Below, one piece after another: positions 1 through 19,816 of a stretch of DNA of 64,000 bases. Both the position numbers and the translations under genes were made by a program. Origin of the DNA: Apostichopus japonicus (taxonomy: Eukaryota > Echinodermata > Holothuroidea > Aspidochirotida > Stichopodidae); contig NC_092565.1 in NCBI RefSeq assembly GCF_037975245.1, positions 7,618,999 to 7,682,998 on the forward strand, read 5' to 3'. How positions within the stretch are numbered: position 1 is the stretch's first letter; each line of letters starts with the position of its first letter. The notes beneath the pieces are model-generated. The model was not told the origin of the DNA. It saw only the letters and a list, made by a program, of their open reading frames with translations, and ran no database searches.

Positions 1-603
1 TAATGACAACATTAATTGACTGACATGTAAATGGCTGCAACTATTTCCAGTGCTATCTGAATAATTTATGCAAATGGTTAATTGCAAAGACTGTTTGAGC
101 ATGAATGCACAAACTCTCATGATATAAGAGAACGTTTGGGATAAATTTGTTCTGTCTAGACATGTTCAGCTTTCACCATATCTTCCGTTTTGACCACGTT
201 CCACCTCAAACGTTCTTTTGACTCCATGAATTAATTACAACTTTTTCGACCCATCATCTGCTGTTTGGTCAAAATCAAACTTAAAACCCTAGGAGTAGAC
301 TTTTTGTGAGTTTGGCTCTCTGACCTCTTTTGAACCCAAATGACTTTTGACCTTAAAGTTAGGTACAAGTATTAGTACACATTATCTGCCGATCAGTATG
401 GTTAAGTTTGATCAAAATCAAACATATAGCCTGGGAGAAGTCAGATTTTACATTTTTTTGCTGTTTTGATCACTTTTGAGTTTTGACATCATATGACCTT
501 GACCCTAAAATAAACCATCATCTAACTGACCACAATGACCAAGTTTGGTGAAAATCAAAACATAACTGTTCACAGTGAGTGCTTTCTCTTTTTACTCATT
601 CAT

Positions 604-1040
604 TCTGAAATGAGCATTATATATTAATAGTTACTGTGTCGTAGTGGTTAGCGCCCTGGAACTGATAGATTCACACAAACCCTTAAAATGAGTTCAAGCC
701 CCTGCTAGAGACAGAATTTTAACTTTCTATGCTTTTCCTCCTTCCAATGGTGAGGTTGAAGTATAAGAGACATGCATTACTGTGGCGCAGTGCTCTCGAA
801 CTGAGAGTCAGATAAACTCCTTGACATGAGTTCAAGTCCATGCCAGACACGGCATTTCAATTTTCTGCTCTTTTCCATTCTTCCATTCCGAGGTGAGGTT
901 GAAATGTATTAGAAACGAGCATTATTTCTCAAAAGTTGCTGTGCGGCAGAGGTTAGTGCTCTGGAGCTGAGAGTGTCAGACGAACACCTTGTCATGAGTT
1001 CAATCCGCAGCCAGGGCTGTTTATTCATTGGGAACCAAAC
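604..1040 (+). repeat. Three tandem tRNA-like (SINE-type) units
   Basis: Three related units start near 635, 780 and 937. Each has an A-box-like stretch (gtagtggttagcg or ggcgcagtg) followed about 45-50 bases later by a B-box-like gagttcaa. The bases between units are also related, each having a ctttcc..tccttcc..gtgaggttgaa tail, so the whole is a tandem repeat of about 140-165 bases. The layout is that of the head of a tRNA-derived SINE. No unit folds into a clearly intact tRNA, so they are not called tRNA genes. Confidence 0.6.
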
Positions 1041-1484
1041 TGGCATTTTTACTTCCTCCAGTAAGACACCAAAATTCAAAACAAGTATTAAAAAAAAGAT
1101 CAATTATATTTTGTCCATTTAGAATTAGCCAGAGAAATGTTTTTAGTACTACTATAAAGCATTTCTTAGTAAATGCTAAGTGTTGCTAGAGAAGGATAAC
1201 ATTTTGCTTCAAAGATGTTTTAACTGGTTAATGGATACTTGAACATAGCTTATTCTATTTCATACCAAATCAGTTCATTGACAGGACTTTTCTTAGCCCC
1301 ACCCCCTTTTTTTGAGTTACCTTGCTAACACGCTCGGACGTTGCGTAGCTATATATACGCAGTTTTGCCTTCGTTAAGGAATCAAAAAGCGTCACCATCT
1401 TTGATGCGTTAGTGTCAACGATGAATATCTGATCGGTTTCTTAATTTGTAGTTTAACCCACGAGTAGCTGTGGCATAGACTCAC

Positions 1485-4395
1485 CAATGAAAATGATGAC
1501 TGTGATTGCAATAAACCCAAGGAGTACAGCAAAGTTGGCAAGGGCACTGAAGGGCCCCATATCTCGAATTCGCTTCAACATCGCTAAAGCCATGAAAAAT
1601 AGGAATGGAATTAAGATAAGTAGATGATAATCAACCACATGTTTTTCAGCATCCTTATCTAAGTTTGAACCCATTGTTAAATATTGCCACCAGGACCTAT
1701 CCAGACCATCCGTCAACACCGAGCTCTGGAGACTACCGCCTTCGACCATCGCGGTCGGCGTTACTATATCATGCTTCGTTCTGTTGTACACAAACGTATC
1801 GATGGACTCTTCCAAGGTATCAGCAATGAAGATGAAATAGCTGACGCAGAATCCGAACTGAGTCACAAACAGACAGGCTGTGGTCAGGAAAGACCCTAGC
1901 CGCCCTAGGACTGCACTCGCTACTTCTCCATAAGATATCGTCCTCTCGATTTCGCTCGGGGATATGGATCGCAATCTAGAAGACACGTAACCGGTCAGAG
2001 AGCTGGGATTATTGACGATTCGTTCTACCACTTCTCTCTTGCATTTAATGATCATATTACAACAGTGGGCGGTGGCTACCACGATAACCGCGATGCCTAT
2101 GAGTCCCAGCTGTGCACAGAAGAATGAGATCATTGCATCAAATCCTTTTCATTTCAATTCAAGACAAGAATATTGGATCAAAGTTTTTAAAAGACACAAG
2201 TGGTGTATAGACCTGTTAATTTAGCCTACAACACTTTCAAATTAGACATAGCCATAAACCTAGCAAGATTTTCTGGCCAAAGATAAAGAACAGAAAACCG
2301 TGTCAATGTCAACAAGTGAACAGGATAAATATTTATAGCATTATGAAGATTGATTTGTCTGGCTAATGCATATACCACTAGCTACACATTCGTGAAATGT
2401 GTGAAAAGCAAAACAATTTCTGGTTTTTCTTTCCCCAAATCATCAACAAAATTGTTACAAAATGCAATCAGCCTAAAGCTGATGTATTGATAATTACTTT
2501 CACCCGAATGAGTTAAACAGAGAACGGAATTGAAAGATGGAAATTATTTTGGAAGTGTAAAGAACATCTTGACAACCAAGAGGACAAGCAAGAGAGCAGA
2601 AACAAGCCGACTGGTAAATCTTTATTTTATATGTGATGTGTAATCTGGCCAGAAAAGCTGGAGATAAGGGGGGGGGGCTACAGCCACGAGCCCTGGGGTC
2701 AATTACTGGTCACCATGAGATAAACAATAAGGAAAATTGTAACCTCATCTCCTAATACACTTAAGAAGCTATAAGAGGACTTCAGAAAGGTGGGCCTATT
2801 TTCTGGCTCTTTACACTCTTTTGTACCTGATTTTTGTTCAATTCATATGCTACACGTTGTAGTATAATATATTGAAGCCATAGAAGGGTAGCGATGAACT
2901 CACTGACCAAATACATGAGTTCGCTGCTTAATGTTCTGACCAGAATGCAAAAGTTGCACTGTGGTTTCAATGATGTAACACGAACACTTTTCTTTTTGAA
3001 TCTGACGTAATGTATAGTGAGGGTGTACAACATACTTGATCTCAGTAATACAGTGAAAAGCAGTGTGATGTGACAAACAATAAATTCACAATGGCACAGG
3101 CCATCCTGAAAAGACCATTGACCTCAACAGAAGGCTTCTTGTACTGAATGTGAAGCATCTGAAGCAACTGTACTAAATATAACATCTGTCATTGTTGAAA
3201 TATTGTGTAAAACATGGTTTTCATAATTTGACCCCTGATGACCCCGAATGACCTTTGACCTCCACAAAAAGCTATAGGCTAGTTGTAATTAATTTGGTTC
3301 ATATACATATTAAATATGAGATCTGCCCAAGCTTACTTTCCTGCGATATCATGTTTACACGGTTTTCACAATTTGACCCCTGGTGACCCCAAATGACCTT
3401 TGACCTACACAACAAACAATAAACTTCTTGTTCTCAATGTGGTACTTCTACACACTAAATATGAAAATGATCCAACTTCCCTTCTTCAGATATCCTGTTT
3501 ACAAGGTTACGATTATCATCAAAACCAAATATGCAGATGATTGCATTGTTACTTTCACTTTCTCTTCCTTATCAATCTTTTCCCAAACAATATTAGAAAT
3601 TACACCAACGTACAGTAAATGTTTGTACGTACCACTAATCCACTTTCTTTAAAGGCAAACGAGACGGTCAGGTAATTTGTGCCAATGAATGCCTTAAAAA
3701 TATTGGCAAAGTCTTGAGCGATCCTAAGAACCCTATAAAAGAAAGAGAAGAGATATCATCCGATTATTTATCTTGCAAAGTATGAAATGTTAACCATGCA
3801 ATATGTTACAAAAAGTCATTTCAATTAACATGTACAGTTATGAGATGTTAGTCCATCGTTTGTTTGAAAAACAAATCTCCTGGTACCTAGCAGTTTCATC
3901 CGAGTGTTCTCACATGTTATGGCATAATATACATGTACAGTAGATGCCTTGGCAAACTCTTAATAATACAGCTAACACAGTAAGTTAACTTTTTGTCATA
4001 CTTTCACAACATTAATTCATGTTACAACTCTTCAAGGAGTTCCCTTCAAATACCTATTTGCCAACCAGTATTGTTGTTTGGAAAAAATGTTGATATTGCC
4101 ATGTTATCTTCATATTTGAAATGTTTGGGCGAGGGTTTCTTGAAACATCAAAATCAGCCGATATTGGGATCCGAGTTATTGGATATCGCTAAAAGCATAA
4201 CATCTGTGCAACACTAATTGACTCAATGACTTGGTGATATCACTTCTTATTGCCTGCCATTTTGTATCCAAACGGTCAGGGGGTGTTAACATGTTCCACA
4301 TCCTGGGAATAAAATGTTACCACCAGCATCCCACTGATAGAAAGATACTAGGTAACTGATCTTACCGAGTACTCCAAATAGTAAGACCAGTATCC
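1485..4395 (-). CDS. SLC36-like proton-coupled amino acid transporter, copy A (internal exons)
   Basis: Exons in transcript order are 4395-4366 (30-base microexon, tentative), 3732-3633 and 2109-1485. Later exons lie left of the window. The 100-base exon encodes the first membrane helix (IGTNYLTVSFAFKESG). The 625-base exon carries several helices, an NRT glycosylation site in an extracytoplasmic loop, and the start of a helix ending ITVIIFIG. The order and helix pattern fit the amino acid/auxin permease family, SLC36 (PAT) branch, which moves small amino acids with protons across plasma or lysosomal membranes. The usual GNIGTG signature reads AFIGTN here, so substrate is uncertain. The two main exons have the same lengths as in copy B and no stop codons. 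The first coding exon and start codon were not identified. Confidence 0.85.
3190..3520. repeat. Degenerate tandem repeat with TGACCCC..TGACCTTTGACC core
   Basis: About three units of roughly 145 bases, each with a gatatcatgtttacacgg-like segment, then tttgacccctg, tgaccccgaatgacc and tttgacct. Related shorter TTTGACC-rich DNA lies at 180-550 and near 27815. It is in the SLC36 copy A intron upstream of the exon at 3633-3732. Confidence 0.6.
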
Positions 4396-6559
4396 CTGTA
4401 GAGACGTAACACGCAGAGATGTGATAGATTAAAATTTATTACACAAATATCCAGTTACATTTTATCTAACTTTTATTTTGTTCTCAAAAGAAAAAATGAA
4501 ACCCAAAAGTGGAGAAACCGTCATTCCTCACAACTTGAGAAAATATATAATAAAAAATGTTAGGACAGAACCAACATGCTGTAGATTTACGTTCATTGTT
4601 ACATTCTTTATTTATATTAGCCCAGGTAGGTTCATATCCGTTTCAACACTATATTTCAATTCTTTGGCAGGAATCCCTGAGTATATGTATTATATACAAA
4701 TTGTGCACCATTGTTCTACAAATTAATGACTTATCAGTGTGATATGTACCACCACCATTTAAAAAATATATATAATTTTGATAGTCATGATATAATGACC
4801 ACTGTACTGGTTATTTAATATCTTATGGACATTATACTATTTATACACAAAAAAAAAAACTGTACAGATATTTGTAAAATGTATACATGTATGTTAATCA
4901 TTACTGATCAATTATTATTCCATTGGTTTTTACTAGTTAATAATTGCACAGAAGACAAAGGATAACATGATATTGGGTTGTTACATCCATACAGCAAGAG
5001 AAGCATGTACTACAATACTATAATGGAGTTACATACGGTACAAGAAAATACTGCTTGAGGTCAGAATAAACATACCTGCAAACAAATACTCAGAGAGTAG
5101 AGTAGTCATAGATACTACCTTCTCAGGGCATAACCAAGTGTTCAAATTTTGTGCAGCACTTTTGAAAGCTTTGAACTTTGTCTCATAAAAATACTACAAT
5201 CTCTGTGTACAAATACTGCCATACATCTCTGCACTTGTTTAGTAAATTTGTCCATCTTGTGCATAGCATTTTTTGATGCAATACTGGATGAATTATGCAC
5301 TGCTACTGTACCTCCTATCCAGTTTAGCATGCACGGTTTGGGTTTCAGAGTCTAACGACCAAGGGTAGCTTAATTCAGTTCAGAATTTTGAAAGCACAAA
5401 AGAAATTATTTGTTAGAATACATATGTAACAGTTACCTCAAGAATGCAAGTCCTGTGCTCTACCAACAGAACTATCTTAGAGATGACCATTTTCTTTCTA
5501 TGATTCAAGTAACTAAATGCAGTCATACTGTGAGCCTTGTATTATATACTGGATATTTGTATGGCTGGAGAATTAAAGGGTGTGAAGACTCGCGCAAAAA
5601 GAAACGTCTAATGCAGGTAAATTGTCCTAGTTTCGAATGAGGTGTAACAGAAGTGTTAAACACCACCATCCATCCCAGAAAATACACACACAGCTTGCTA
5701 CCGTCGGTAATAAAACACTAGTGTACAGTCAGTACATACAGCTGCGGTCAATACCCACAGCACAGTATACAAACGATACAGCGATGGACATCTCAGGTCC
5801 AGCTAAAGATAACAATTAAGGTATCACGATTCATTACTGTCTGCATTTTTTAGCGACACGAACGAAACGTCACTTGCAAGCAACAGAAAGTTAACTTTTT
5901 CAGATGGCCACACTCGGTTTGGGGCGAGTCTTCAAAGCCTTTAACTACACCATTCAGAAAACCAAAAAAACTATTTCCAAATTGTCCAAAATTACTCTCT
6001 GTAATATTAGCCTGTGGTCAATATAACTATTAGTTAGTATCCAACTGTACTTTATGTAGTGCAGAGGTGTTAAAGAGCTTCCTGTTTAAATATGAAGGCA
6101 GTAGCAACGTAGACAACTAGTTTGCATACATAATGAAAACTGCTTTCTAGTTAAAACCAGTTTATGGCCACTTTAGCCCAAACTGTGCAGCTTTCATCAG
6201 GTCATCAGGTTTTTTCATCAGGCATATTATAAGCATCTTACCTTCTGGCTTAGTATAGTAGCAGTATGGGCTAAATATTAAGAATTTATCACATCATTGG
6301 GGGTTATAGTGAGACATGAGACATGGGAAGACATGCATGCAAGAGTTGTACACTGTTTGAAGGTCTGTGCACTACTGTCTGTATTCAACATGCTTTCATG
6401 TAGAACTTTATATAAGCCTACAAAAGTACAGGTCACATTGCAAGTTAAAAATTATTACCGAACACTATAATAGTGTTGACTGAAATACCATACGCCTTTA
6501 AGCTAAATTTGTCGTGGAACTTAATCATCGTAAGATTGAGCGTTGCTTCAGTTCTTCCC

Positions 6560-6827
6560 ACTGGTGGCGCCTAAAAGTCTGAAATTGTATTCCACCAATA
6601 AAGTGAAGAGCTGATGTGTGCATCTCCACCAGTTGCAGGTGGGTACAGCCAATGACAATCTAGCCCTTCCTCGTTTTAAAATCCTTGTCCAATCAGCACC
6701 ACGAATCTGGAGATATTTTCTCCATTGTTAGCGGTAGCATAATTTTGTTAGATAGTTTTGAGCTCATCATGAGGAGACCGAGATTTGCCTCTGACAAGAC
6801 AAGAACTGAGGGAATCGCCTATTTTCT
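6560..6827 (+). promoter_or_regulatory. CCAAT promoter and short first exon, copy A (orphan)
   Basis: Two CCAAT boxes (near 6649, and ccaatcag near 6689) are followed by an ATG at 6769 that opens 19 codons (MRRPRFASDK...), ending at 6827 directly before a strong donor, gtaagt. The same arrangement occurs in copy B at 42755-43018, where the next gene on the plus strand is SFR1. In copy A the next plus-strand gene is the SLC18-like transporter. Joining this exon to the first identified SLC18 exon would be out of frame, so it could only be untranslated or part of another transcript. Promoter status is inferred. Confidence 0.4.
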
Positions 6828-9579
6828 GTAAGTTGCTTTAAACTGGTATATTTGTTTCATCACACGAATGCTTGGCATGACTTGTAGGTTTAATTGTTTG
6901 TTTTAAGAAAGGGTAAAATTGAGTATCTTTGGGGTTGCGGAGGATACTGCTCGTACAAATAAAATACGCTACGAAAAGTTTCGTTACTCCTCGTGTATTT
7001 TAGTAACAAGAAGCGCGGGGTATTGTTAAGTAATAACATTTGTTGAATCTTCTTTAGGTCGCATTTTAAGGTAGACGAACATCACAGATATTTCTTGTAA
7101 TGTTTTCGTAGTCAAGCAAATAACGAGAGAGGGTCAGTGTTAATCTGTGATAATATTATCCTTCATGTGCACATGTATACATTTTATCTACAAGTTACTT
7201 TATCATTTCTTTTTACTTTCTTTAATGAAAATGTGATCTCCGTGAAAGTCAGTCATTGCCATAATCTGGATCAATTTCACCTGTACCCAGCAAGAATCAG
7301 TGATTGAGGTCATTAATATATTATTGATTCCATAAATCATCCTCTTCTCCGATTATTGTCAATATGTGTTGAAGATTATTACTACGTTCAACAGACTGTA
7401 ACTTGGGAGAAACTGGTCGATTTTACAATACAATGGCATGCATAGCAAACAAAACAAAATACAGAAAGTAAGAAGATTTACTAACCCTACATAGGGGGCC
7501 TTTGGGTCTAACTACTTTACATATTGACTTCGCAATGAGTTTAGCCTAGGCTAGTGCAATGGGCCTTGGCTAAAGTTACTGTTGGCTATATGGGAGCTAA
7601 CTTACTGGCCTAGGCTAGGCCTACTTTGTCCTGACTTACTGTGTGTCCTAAATTTAAACTAAAGGGAAGCAATGCGATTAAACATTGTAAGATTGATAAC
7701 CAGTTGATTGAAATCTATTATCCTTACGTCATCTTGTTTTCAAACACGTTCCACTCGTTGAAAATTGTTAGGCAGTAGATTTGAAGAAGTTAATCATTGA
7801 GAATCAGGCTTGTTGTTCATGGGATCGTCAGTCTCGTCCCGTGACGTGTATGTCACTGTACTGTAAAATAGATTTTGCCAGGCGCAAGTAGCGTAACTCC
7901 TACACAATACAGGTGCACTACTGTGACTAAAACCCAGGAAGGAAGTGTTCCGAGTTCAAGTTATACCGGATCAATAGTATGTAAGCGTAGAGGAGGCATA
8001 ACATTAACAACTTTTTATTCTTACTTAATATAGTTAATATATATGACAGGAACTTTGCCACGTTGAAAAATGTTCAAATTGAAATTAATGCATAGTGCAC
8101 TGTATAATAGCAAATAGAATATGAACATGAATTAACGCATAAAATTTAACTTAAATAGCTGAACTAACAACGTGCATATAGCTTTTACAATGACAAGGTG
8201 ACAAGTAAATAACTTTCCACTCCTTCGGCGAACAGCAAACTGCGCAAACGACAATCTTTGTTTTCAAACGATGGAAAATAAACTTGCAATTTACTAACTA
8301 GTAATGGTTTGAGTTACTTTGTTACTTCTTTAATCGAACAGTTTTGGTTTTCTTCCCAAGTTATCCGATGCTCACTATAGATAACAACTCTTGTGTTTGG
8401 TACTCTCTATATACATATGAAAAACTTGGGACACTCCCTCCTCCGCTTTTAAAAGCGAACCCATGCCTTGCTCCAATACACAAATTGGAAATGAATGAAA
8501 AGGTTTAATTTTAAGAATAGATGAAAAAGGCCGAGTGAGAACAAGGATATTGCTTCAAAAAGAACCGCATGGCAAGAAAAATTTGAAAGAAGTAAATGCG
8601 TAAGAGAGTTGTTGAAGTATCCACTGAGATATGCAACCTTCGGTCAGCTCAAAACCAAACCTACGAATCTCAACTGTTGAGTTGACTTTACAGAAAAACA
8701 AAAACAAGCAGACAAAATGCACAAGAAAAAACAAAAAAGCCAATGGCATTACGTGACACGAAAATCGTGTTCAGAACAGTAATTTTCAGAAAACCCAGAG
8801 CAAACATTTTCTTATACAAACAAGTTTTATTTCCTGCCTTCAATAATTTGAATGACATATTTTATGTTACATAAAAATCATTACATTTTCATCATTGTAC
8901 AGCTATTCCTGTTTAATACGGGACCGTTTTGCAATGTGAATGTCCAGTTTAGGCTTCCGTACTGAAATGCGTGACCACTTGCGGGATTTACAAAATCCCA
9001 CGTAGCTAGCAGTGTAGATATATGTATGGATTAGGATCAGAGGTAGTGGATTAGAAACAGGGGTAGATGATCATTGATGAGAGACTATTCGATCAGAATT
9101 GAACAATGTGCGATTGATGTGATCCCTCCCATTCCCGGGACATTTAGATGGTTATTGGCTTCGGTTTCATTGAATGTTGTGAACCGATGTTGTTGTGAGT
9201 TAACGCAACATTTGCTCTTTCAGTTTCACTAGCCTAGCCTTAGTAACGGTCACACTAATTAGCGTCAACAGGCCGATTTCACGACAACTCAAGAAAACTC
9301 AAGACAACAAGTTTAAAATACCATCAATACAATTGATGTTATCAGAGTATATCTGGAAACACGTTTAAAACTGACTGGAACCAGCGTGCATACATATTTT
9401 TCACGGGAAAAATGTTTTTGTCGTAAAAATCGCCAACTTTTTCCTAACGTTGAATTGGACGACGTGATGCTATTGCGCTTGCGCAATGCCATCGGACCGA
9501 ACCATTATTATATGGGTGGGTTTGTGCTAGGTTTGGGAACTGCCTTGTGTACAGTGTCGGTAAGGTGGGTTGACGTAGT
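6828..9579. other. Intergenic, duplicated; no gene seen
   Basis: No convincing exon. It includes the copy A counterpart (8463-8750) of an 84-codon open frame in copy B, here broken by stop codons and a 4-base insertion. From 9247 on the sequence is unique. An open frame at 9386-9661 was considered and not accepted as a gene. Confidence 0.5.
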
Positions 9580-9753
9580 CAGGGCCGTCTTAACGCATGT
9601 TAGGGGCCCCGCAATCGTAGTAACCCCATGTCTTTATCTGGGAGGAAAACTTATTGACTAGGCCATTATGCCTGATTGAATTCGATACTTGCCAACTTGT
9701 GACGAGAGTTGGTGAAACACTTGAGAGTTTGATATTAAATATTCGAATCTGAG

Positions 9754-10026
9754 TTGGCAACCCTTGAATATACAATGCCCCGAAGGCTTACAACACCAGA
9801 CATCTCGGGTCCGCGAATTGCCCTATGCATGATGGTTACAAATTGTACTAGGGAACGTTCATTTTCAAGGTTAAAACTAATCAAGAATAATCTCCGGAAC
9901 AGAATGGGGCAATGGCGACTTAATAGGCCCTCTCTCATGTGCACAGAAAGCGACATCCTCAAAAAGATTGACTTTCAGCCTATCATACAACAGTTTACGA
10001 TCAAGAAATTCCGCAAGTTCCGTTAG
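9754..10026 (+). pseudogene. hAT transposase C-terminal remnant
   Basis: The open frame includes TNCTRERSFSRLKLIKNN, then a DILKKIDF segment and a basic end. This matches the hATC dimerisation region of hAT transposases, where ERSFSKLK-IK-YLRS and an I-FDD-I segment are typical. The N-terminal zinc finger and most of the catalytic core are absent from the 1470-base element, so it is a non-autonomous derivative. The stop follows FRKFR. It is not a host gene. Confidence 0.85.
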
Positions 10027-10155
10027 TTTCCCCAGTTGAAAGACTCAACACAAGGGTGTTAACAAATGGTGAGTCCAGTATTGTTAGGGAAGGGATGCAG
10101 GGCAACTGGAAGATTACTCTTCTATAATGTATTTCAGGTTTTAGATATATCACGT

Positions 10156-10856
10156 CAGTGGCGGCTGAACCGGTGGGGGGTGGCTTGGGGAGGGGGGGGG
10201 GGCTCAGTCCCCCAATGAAAAAATTGAGGGGGCAAATGCATGATAAGCCCCCTCCCCCCAATATTTACCAAGGCTCCGAAACGTGCATCTGCCCATTTTT
10301 CAATGCTTACTTGTCGATCTGTCCGATGCACACGTATACTATATTGGTGTAATAATTTTAGTAAATGCTGGGGAGACCCTCGGCCCGTCCCCTGGCTATA
10401 GACCACATTGTCACCCAAACCGCGTCTTCACCCCCGTGAAAAGTGGAAGCAGTGATTGTGAGTACCGGTAAGCGCAACACAACTTCGTGTTAGGCCAATG
10501 ACTTGCCTCATTTCAGCCAGTTCTCCAACATCCCCTTACTACACTCAAAAACGTCTTTGCGAGTACACTACGAGTAATAGCTACTCTCTTAAAACACCAT
10601 CGAATGTACAAATTACAATGTTTGTACAGATTTTTACGTGCAATCTGAGAAATTGCAGGCTTGAGACCCATATTTTAGGGCTAGATATTCGCAGCATAAA
10701 ACACTCGGGAAGTGCCGTTTCCGGCCATCTGGCGGTTTGAAAAACCCAAAATTTTCTTGTACGCTCCCCGCCAACCAATGGTGGCGCTCCGCTTAGATAG
10801 TCTCCACATATCATCTCCCCCCCCCCCCCAATAATTTTCCCGTTCCGCCGCGCCTG
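10156..10856. mobile_element. Nested hAT-type MITE (701 bp)
   Basis: Starts CAGTGGCGGCTGAACC and ends with CGTTCCGCCGCGCCTG, giving imperfect inverted termini. Flanking octamers are tatcacgt (10148-10155) and taacacgt (10857-10864), one mismatch. It carries poly-G and poly-C runs and the subterminal module at 10755-10800 shared with other MITEs here. It sits inside the hAT element 9580-11049, so it is younger. Confidence 0.85.
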
Positions 10857-11657
10857 TAACACGTTTGTTATTCAGCTTAAGTTTTATGCTTTATGTACGA
10901 CATAGGGAGGGTGGTAAATGCAGGCATGTCTATGGCTGAGCGATTGTCAAGGATGTCAATTTTTCACGCAACCTTTTTCGAACTCACTTGATTGAGAGGC
11001 CCCCTCCATTGAAGGGCCCAGGGCCCGGTGATCTCTTAAGACAGCCCTGGACGTAGTAATAAAGCACCAAAGTATGGTGAATGAACTCCAAATCAAATTA
11101 TTTAATGTTTTAAAAATAATGAATATTTCTTATTGTTTTTCCATTGTAATTTACATATGTGATTATCAACTTTACAGAGTCTTGCTTACTATCGTTTTGT
11201 TCGATACGGCGATCTTCGTAACAAGAGTAAACACATCTGTTATAGATCCTGCTCCACAAGAAAACGAAAGAGACGAAACCATTCAAACGCGTACTAAGAT
11301 GTGATACTTACCCTAACATACAAACTGTATGAAACGTTTATGCGCCTAAGGATATGTATTGCTATGCTCCCATACACACGTATTCACAAATAATGTGTTG
11401 AAAATGCACTGTTAGTGTTATTCTGTATCACATTTTTGTATTGCAATATGTCTTGCAATGTATCGTGCTGATACATTTGAGTGTCAATGCAGATGTTTAA
11501 TTAGAAAATGAGAGGTGAACGGAATTTCATATTTTGTTACTTTCTTACTTGTTTTATCTTTAACCACTGAATTTCCCCAATACCTCAGAAAAGGGGATAA
11601 AGATGTTCCTTGCTCTGAACGTCTTCAATGGAAATTGTTTATTCTCTTCATCTTCAG

Positions 11658-19533
<7,876 letters not shown>

Positions 19534-19804
19534 AGCTGAAACAGCACTAGTCCTTTCAGGCGAACAATAACATCTTGCACGCTAAGAAACTTTCATTTCA
19601 GAACGAAAGCTTGTAGTATACACTTTACAGGCATTACAATAGTATAGTAACTATAGATTAGTCTTGGCAATTCAGGCGTTTTGTAAATGTGCAGCAACCC
19701 CATCCTCATATTTTGAGATATCTCTTTTTAATTCATATTTTTATCTTCTGCACATATTGACACTAAAGATATCTTTCAATGTTTTAAGTTGTCTTTTAAT
19801 TTAG

Positions 19805-19816
19805 AATAAAAATAAA
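19805..19816 (+). terminator. Polyadenylation signals of the SLC18-like gene
   Basis: Two overlapping-register AATAAA hexamers lie about 275 bases after the stop codon at 19531-19533, in an AT-rich 3' region. Confidence 0.6.

Larger units (their letters stand above)
1..9246. repeat. Segmental duplication, copy A
   Basis: This block matches 34839-45702 in the same orientation. Base 1 corresponds to about 34839, so the left limit of copy A lies outside the window. The right limit is near 9246, after the shared segment ending in cctagccttagtaacg; beyond it the copies are unrelated. It holds SLC36-like exons on the minus strand, a tRNA-like repeat cluster, a CCAAT promoter with a short first exon on the plus strand, and introns. 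Differences are scattered substitutions and small indels. Copy A has about 150 bases near 7985-8135 that copy B lacks, and it lacks a 1.25-kb element present in copy B. Confidence 0.92.
9580..11049 (+). mobile_element. hAT-type DNA transposon with perfect 8-bp target duplication
   Basis: Terminal inverted repeats are CAGGGCCGTCTTAACG at the left and the complement of CTTAAGACAGCCCTG at the right. The flanking octamers are identical: gacgtagt at 9572-9579 and 11050-11057. Length is 1470 bases, of which 709 are a later nested insertion and its duplicated octamer. It contains the C-terminal part of a hAT transposase on the plus strand. It lies just upstream of the SLC18-like exons, probably in their first intron. 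Confidence 0.9.

Noticed and set aside
635-712. Possible functional tRNA gene
   Set aside because: A and B boxes are present but no full cloverleaf with a sound acceptor stem and anticodon arm could be formed.
1684-1899. Plus-strand open frames opposite the SLC36 exons (also 36483-36698, 2012-2224, 36808-37005)
   Set aside because: Antisense shadows of the real minus-strand exons; they recur only because the exon is duplicated.
9386-9661. 91-codon frame with a gtaagg donor at 9561, considered as the missing SLC18 helix 1 exon
   Set aside because: The donor leaves phase 0 while the SLC18 exon at 11658 needs one base carried over, and the sequence lacks the LDN-type helix 1 motif. It also runs into the hAT element.
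10155-10471. Overlapping Gly/Pro-rich open frames
   Set aside because: Translations of G and C runs inside the nested MITE.
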